From JACJWR01 sp963842975 (lineage in GTDB: Bacteria > Actinomycetota > Actinomycetes > S36-B12 > UBA10799): a stretch of DNA of 64,000 nt. The DNA is taken from contig CAWJIH010000009.1 in the NCBI GenBank assembly GCA_963842975.1, positions 62,001-126,000 of the forward strand. The letters are read 5' to 3'. A program made the position numbers and the translations under genes. Below, one piece after another: positions 60,971 through 64,000 of the stretch; the stretch's first letter is position 1, and every line of letters starts with the position of its first letter. Below the pieces are notes generated by a model. The model was not told the DNA's origin, did no database searches, and saw nothing but the letters and a program-made list of their open reading frames with translations.

Positions 60971-62496
60971 GTATGCGACACGCGTACCGGGTGGCCGAAG
61001 TTCGAGCGGCCGAAGCCGCGGTCATGGCACGCCTGCCCGAAGATGCGCTGATGGCCGTCGCGGCGCGGGGGCTGGCGGTAGCGACGATGCGCTGGCTGGA
61101 GGGCCGCGGTGCAAGGGTTTCGGGGACTCGCGTGGTGGTGCTCGCGGGCGCTGGCAACAACGGTGGAGACGCGCTGCACGCTGCGGCCTATCTAGCCCGC
61201 CGTGGGGCTGGGGTGACGGCGGTGGCGTTGACCGAATCTCCGCATCAAGCCGGAACCGCGGCGTTGCTCGCAGCCGGTGGGCGGATGCTGTCGCTGCCGG
61301 ATCAAGCTGCAGTCACCGAAGCCCTTGCCATGATTGGGTCCGCGGATGTGGTGCTCGACGGGATCGTCGGAATCGGGGCGGTGGGTCCGCTGCGCCCGCC
61401 GGCGGACCAACTCGCACGGGCCGCCGCGGGAAAGACCATCGCCGTGGATCTGCCCAGCGGAGTCGATCCCGACACCGGAGTGGTGGCTGATCCAGCGGCC
61501 TGTGTGAGTGCCGAACTCACGGTGACGTTCGGGGTCCTCAAACCCGGGCTCGTCCTGCCGGAGGGTTCCTGGCGGACCGGAATGCTGCACCTCGTGGACA
61601 TCGGGCTGGAACCCGAACTAGCCACGGTGGCCCCTGAGGTGGTGGTGCTGGACGCGGCTGGTGCGGCTGGGCACGTGCCGCAGCCTGGTCGATTCGACGA
61701 CAAATACACCCGCGGCGTTGTGGGCGTGGTCGCCGGTTCGACTGCGTACCCCGGCGCCGGCATCCTCTGTTCGGGAGCCGCCAGGCTCGGTGGTGTGGGA
61801 ATGGTCCGGTACGCCGGCGGTGCGCCTGACCCGGTGGTCACGCGGTGGCCGGAGGTGGTCCCGAGCCACAGTGACCCCGTTGCTGCGGGTCGCGTGGAAG
61901 CCTGGATCGTGGGCCCAGGGGCGGGCGTCGACGACGCTGCGAAACGACGACTGGAGCAGGCACTCGACGCCGACGTGCCGGTGTTGATCGACGCCGACGC
62001 CATCACTTTGGTGGCCGACGATTCGTCCCTGCGGTCGCGAGTTGCGCAGCGGACGGCACCCACGTTGTTCACCCCTCACGCTGGGGAATTCGCCCGTCTG
62101 GGCGGCGACCTGAAGAACCCGGGTGGACGCCTCGCCGCGGTGCGGACGTTGGCAGCGGATCTCGGTGCTGTGGTGTTGCTGAAAGGCGCCGACACCCTGG
62201 TCGCGGCTGCCTCCGGCCCCGCCGCAGTCTCGTCGAGTGGACCACCTGACCTCGCCACCGCCGGCAGCGGCGACGTGTTGGCGGGCCTGGTCGGATCCAT
62301 GCTCGCTGCCGCGAACGCTCGGGGAAGCGGCGACTTGACCGACACCGAGGTGGTCGAAATCGCCGCTGCCGGGGCATACCTGCACGGCCTTGCCGGTCGG
62401 TTGGCGGCAGCCGGTGGTACCCCGATTGTGAGTGAGGACGTCCTTGGCCACGTTGCGGCGGCGGTGGCCGTTGCCCGTGCGTCCACGAGGGCGTGA
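60967..62496 (+). CDS. nnr: bifunctional NAD(P)H-hydrate repair enzyme
   Basis: A 509-residue fusion. The N-terminal YjeF_N domain (about 1-205), with GAGNNGGDALHAAAYLARRG and VDLPSGVDPDTG, epimerises damaged NAD(P)HX. The C-terminal ribokinase-like domain (about 225-505), with FTPHAGEFARLGG, LLKGADTLVA and TAGSGDVLAGLVGSML, is the ADP-dependent dehydratase that restores NAD(P)H. GTG 60967 overlaps the glmS stop by 4 bases; ATG 60973 is an alternative. In many actinobacteria acpS lies between glmS and nnr; it is absent here. Confidence 0.94.
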   Translation: MSMRHAYRVAEVRAAEAAVMARLPEDALMAVAARGLAVATMRWLEGRGARVSGTRVVVLAGAGNNGGDALHAAAYLARRGAGVTAVALTESPHQAGTAALLAAGGRMLSLPDQAAVTEALAMIGSADVVLDGIVGIGAVGPLRPPADQLARAAAGKTIAVDLPSGVDPDTGVVADPAACVSAELTVTFGVLKPGLVLPEGSWRTGMLHLVDIGLEPELATVAPEVVVLDAAGAAGHVPQPGRFDDKYTRGVVGVVAGSTAYPGAGILCSGAARLGGVGMVRYAGGAPDPVVTRWPEVVPSHSDPVAAGRVEAWIVGPGAGVDDAAKRRLEQALDADVPVLIDADAITLVADDSSLRSRVAQRTAPTLFTPHAGEFARLGGDLKNPGGRLAAVRTLAADLGAVVLLKGADTLVAAASGPAAVSSSGPPDLATAGSGDVLAGLVGSMLAAANARGSGDLTDTEVVEIAAAGAYLHGLAGRLAAAGGTPIVSEDVLGHVAAAVAVARASTRA

Positions 62497-62501
62497 GGCC
62501 G

Positions 62502-63647
62502 ATGCGCGCCTGGGCCGAGATCGATCATGATGCCCTCCGTCATAACGTCGGGGTGCTACGGGCCGCTGCCGGTGACGCGCAAGTCATGGCGGTGGTGAAG
62601 GCGGACGCCTATGGGCACGGTCTGGCGCCGGTTGCGGCTACGGTCCGGGAGGCGGGCGCCGATTGGCTGGGTGTGGCCTTGCCCGCTGAAGCTCTTGCGT
62701 TACGTGCAACTGGCGACACCGGCCCGCTGCTGTGTTGGTTGGCCGTGCCCGGTGACCCGTTTGCCGAGTGCATCGACGCGGGCATTGACGTCAGCGCCTA
62801 CGACGAACGGATGCTCGCGGAGGTCATCGAGGCGGCTCGGGTGACCGGCGCCCCAGCACGGGTGCACCTCAAAGTTGACACCGGCCTGTCGCGGGGAGGC
62901 GCCATGCCGCCGTGGCAGGACTTCTTCACCCAGGCCAAACGGGCCGAGGCCGACGGCGTGATCCAGGTCGTGGGGATCTGGTCGCATTTCGCCTACGCAG
63001 ACGAGCCCAGACACCCCACCGTCACCTCTCAGGTGGAGGCATTCGAGGCTGCCTGCGAAGCCGCCACACGGGCCGGATTGCGGCCGCAACTGCGCCATCT
63101 GGCGAACTCCGCCGCCACCCTCGCGCTACCTGGCACGCACTACGACCTGGTGCGCCCCGGGATCGCCGTGTACGGCATCTCGCCGGGAGCCGCAGTGGGC
63201 ACCGAGGCCGAACTGGGACTGCGCCCGGTGATGACACTGAAGTCGCGATTCGTCTCCGTGAAGCAACTCCCGGCGGGGAGCGGAATCTCCTACGGCCACC
63301 AATACGTCACCCCACGGAACACCACCGCTGGGCTGATCCCGCTGGGGTATGCCGATGGGATTCCTCGGGCGGCCACGAATGTGGGTCCAGTGCTGGCAGC
63401 CGGACAGGTGCGAACCATCGCGGGGCGGGTATGCATGGACCAGGTGGTGGTTGATCTCGACTCGGCGCCCGCTCAGGCTGGCGACGAGGTGGTGCTGTTC
63501 GGTGACGCCGCCAACGGCCACCCCACCGCCACCGAGTGGGCGAATCGCACCGACACCATTGCCTACGAGATCGTCACCCGGATCGGCCCGCGAGTGCCGC
63601 GGGTGGCAGTGAGAACCCGGACTGAAGAGGAGACCCCCCGTGGCTGA
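62502..63647 (+). CDS. alr: alanine racemase
   Basis: A 381-residue fold-type III PLP enzyme that makes D-alanine for peptidoglycan. The PLP Lys33 lies in MAVVKADAYGHG, the second catalytic base is the Tyr in SGISYGHQY, and VHLKVDTGLSRGG and GRVCMDQVVVDL are conserved. ATG 62502 gives the usual MRAWAEID start; GTG 62493, overlapping the nnr stop, is the alternative. Together with glmM, glmS and murB it makes this window rich in cell-wall precursor genes. Confidence 0.95.
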   Translation: MRAWAEIDHDALRHNVGVLRAAAGDAQVMAVVKADAYGHGLAPVAATVREAGADWLGVALPAEALALRATGDTGPLLCWLAVPGDPFAECIDAGIDVSAYDERMLAEVIEAARVTGAPARVHLKVDTGLSRGGAMPPWQDFFTQAKRAEADGVIQVVGIWSHFAYADEPRHPTVTSQVEAFEAACEAATRAGLRPQLRHLANSAATLALPGTHYDLVRPGIAVYGISPGAAVGTEAELGLRPVMTLKSRFVSVKQLPAGSGISYGHQYVTPRNTTAGLIPLGYADGIPRAATNVGPVLAAGQVRTIAGRVCMDQVVVDLDSAPAQAGDEVVLFGDAANGHPTATEWANRTDTIAYEIVTRIGPRVPRVAVRTRTEEETPRG

Positions 63648-64000
63648 GGCACCGCTGGCGATCAAAGTGGCGGGTGTGGTCGCAGCCCTGGCCACAGGTG
63701 CTGCCGCCGGGGTGGTGGCCGAGCGGCGTTTCGTGCGGCGCAAACTCACCGCAGATCCTTGGCTGCGCGACCGGCTTGGTGCGTTGCGTGGCGAGAAGGT
63801 GCTGGTCGAGGCGTCCGACGGCACCGAATTGCATGTTGAAGTGGACACACCGGAGGGATTTGATCCCACCCGGCACCCCACGGTTGTGTTCAGCCACGGC
63901 TACACCCTCAACCAGGACACCTGGCACTTCCAGCGGGAGGCCATGCGACCGTTCACCCGGCTGGTGTTCTGGGATCAACGCGCACACGGCCGATCCAAGC
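63640..64000 (+). CDS. alpha/beta hydrolase, 3' end outside window
   Basis: The first 120 residues of an alpha/beta hydrolase. A hydrophobic N-terminal segment (AGVVAALATGAAAGVV) may be a membrane anchor or signal. The core begins with the oxyanion-side VFSHGYTLNQDTWHF and LVFWDQRAHGRS. The nucleophile elbow GxSxG and the remaining catalytic residues lie beyond the window. A hydrolase of this type after alr is common in actinobacteria. The GTG start overlaps alr by 8 bases, with GAAGAGGAGA upstream. The substrate is unknown. Confidence 0.85.
   Translation, partial: MAEAPLAIKVAGVVAALATGAAAGVVAERRFVRRKLTADPWLRDRLGALRGEKVLVEASDGTELHVEVDTPEGFDPTRHPTVVFSHGYTLNQDTWHFQREAMRPFTRLVFWDQRAHGRSK

Overview
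The window is a chromosomal segment of a high-GC Gram-positive bacterium (phylum Actinomycetota). Two gene orders point there: rpmG, acyl-ACP dehydratase, murB, tRNA-Trp, secE, nusG, rplK, rplA; and rplJ, rplL, rpoB, rpoC, rpsL, rpsG, fusA, tuf followed by the S10, spc and alpha ribosomal clusters. Frequent GTG starts, the acidic N-terminal extensions on NusG and S9, the short adenylate kinase and the glmM-glmS-nnr-alr tail agree. I cannot name a genus. There is no rRNA, CRISPR array, prophage or recognisable insertion sequence.

Layout. 1-5.5 kb is accessory: a tandem pair of ATP-grasp ligase genes (the upstream one frameshifted), a beta-lactamase-fold serine hydrolase, a small unknown protein and an SDR oxidoreductase. 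5.7-8.9 kb holds tRNA-Thr, tRNA-Met, rpmG, a FabG-like reductase, a one-chain HadA/HadB-like dehydratase and murB. 8.9-16.0 kb is a branched-chain-amino-acid-type ABC importer: a lipoprotein receptor divergent from an operon of two ATPases, an acyl-CoA ligase and two permeases. An aminotransferase gene converges on it. 17.3-34.5 kb carries tRNA-Trp, secE-nusG, rplKA, rplJL with a leader attenuator, rpoBC, a broken DUF4190 membrane-protein gene and the str operon. 34.5-44 kb is the S10 plus spc ribosomal protein run, ending at a strong terminator after rplO.

The spc-alpha block is interrupted twice. Between rplO and secY sits an oppositely oriented ECF sigma factor gene coupled to a DUF4349 membrane protein (44.1-45.8 kb). 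Between map and infA sits a DUF222/HNH gene with two frameshifts, plus an opposing GNAT acetyltransferase/ATP-grasp pair (48.9-52.0 kb). After these come infA, rpmJ, rpsM, rpsK, rpsD, rpoA, rplQ, truA, then rplM-rpsI, and the cell-wall precursor genes glmM (one frameshift), glmS, nnr and alr. An alpha/beta hydrolase gene runs off the end.

Most of the window is core translation, transcription and envelope machinery. The least ordinary material is the sigma/DUF4349 pair inside the spc operon, the ATP-grasp genes, the acyl-CoA ligase inside the Liv-type importer, a methionine aminopeptidase with a duplicated metal-site motif, and six single-base indels in four genes, five of them in non-essential genes. 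I found no clear case of a wholly new system; the sigma/DUF4349 and GNAT/ATP-grasp pairs are the best candidates for follow-up.
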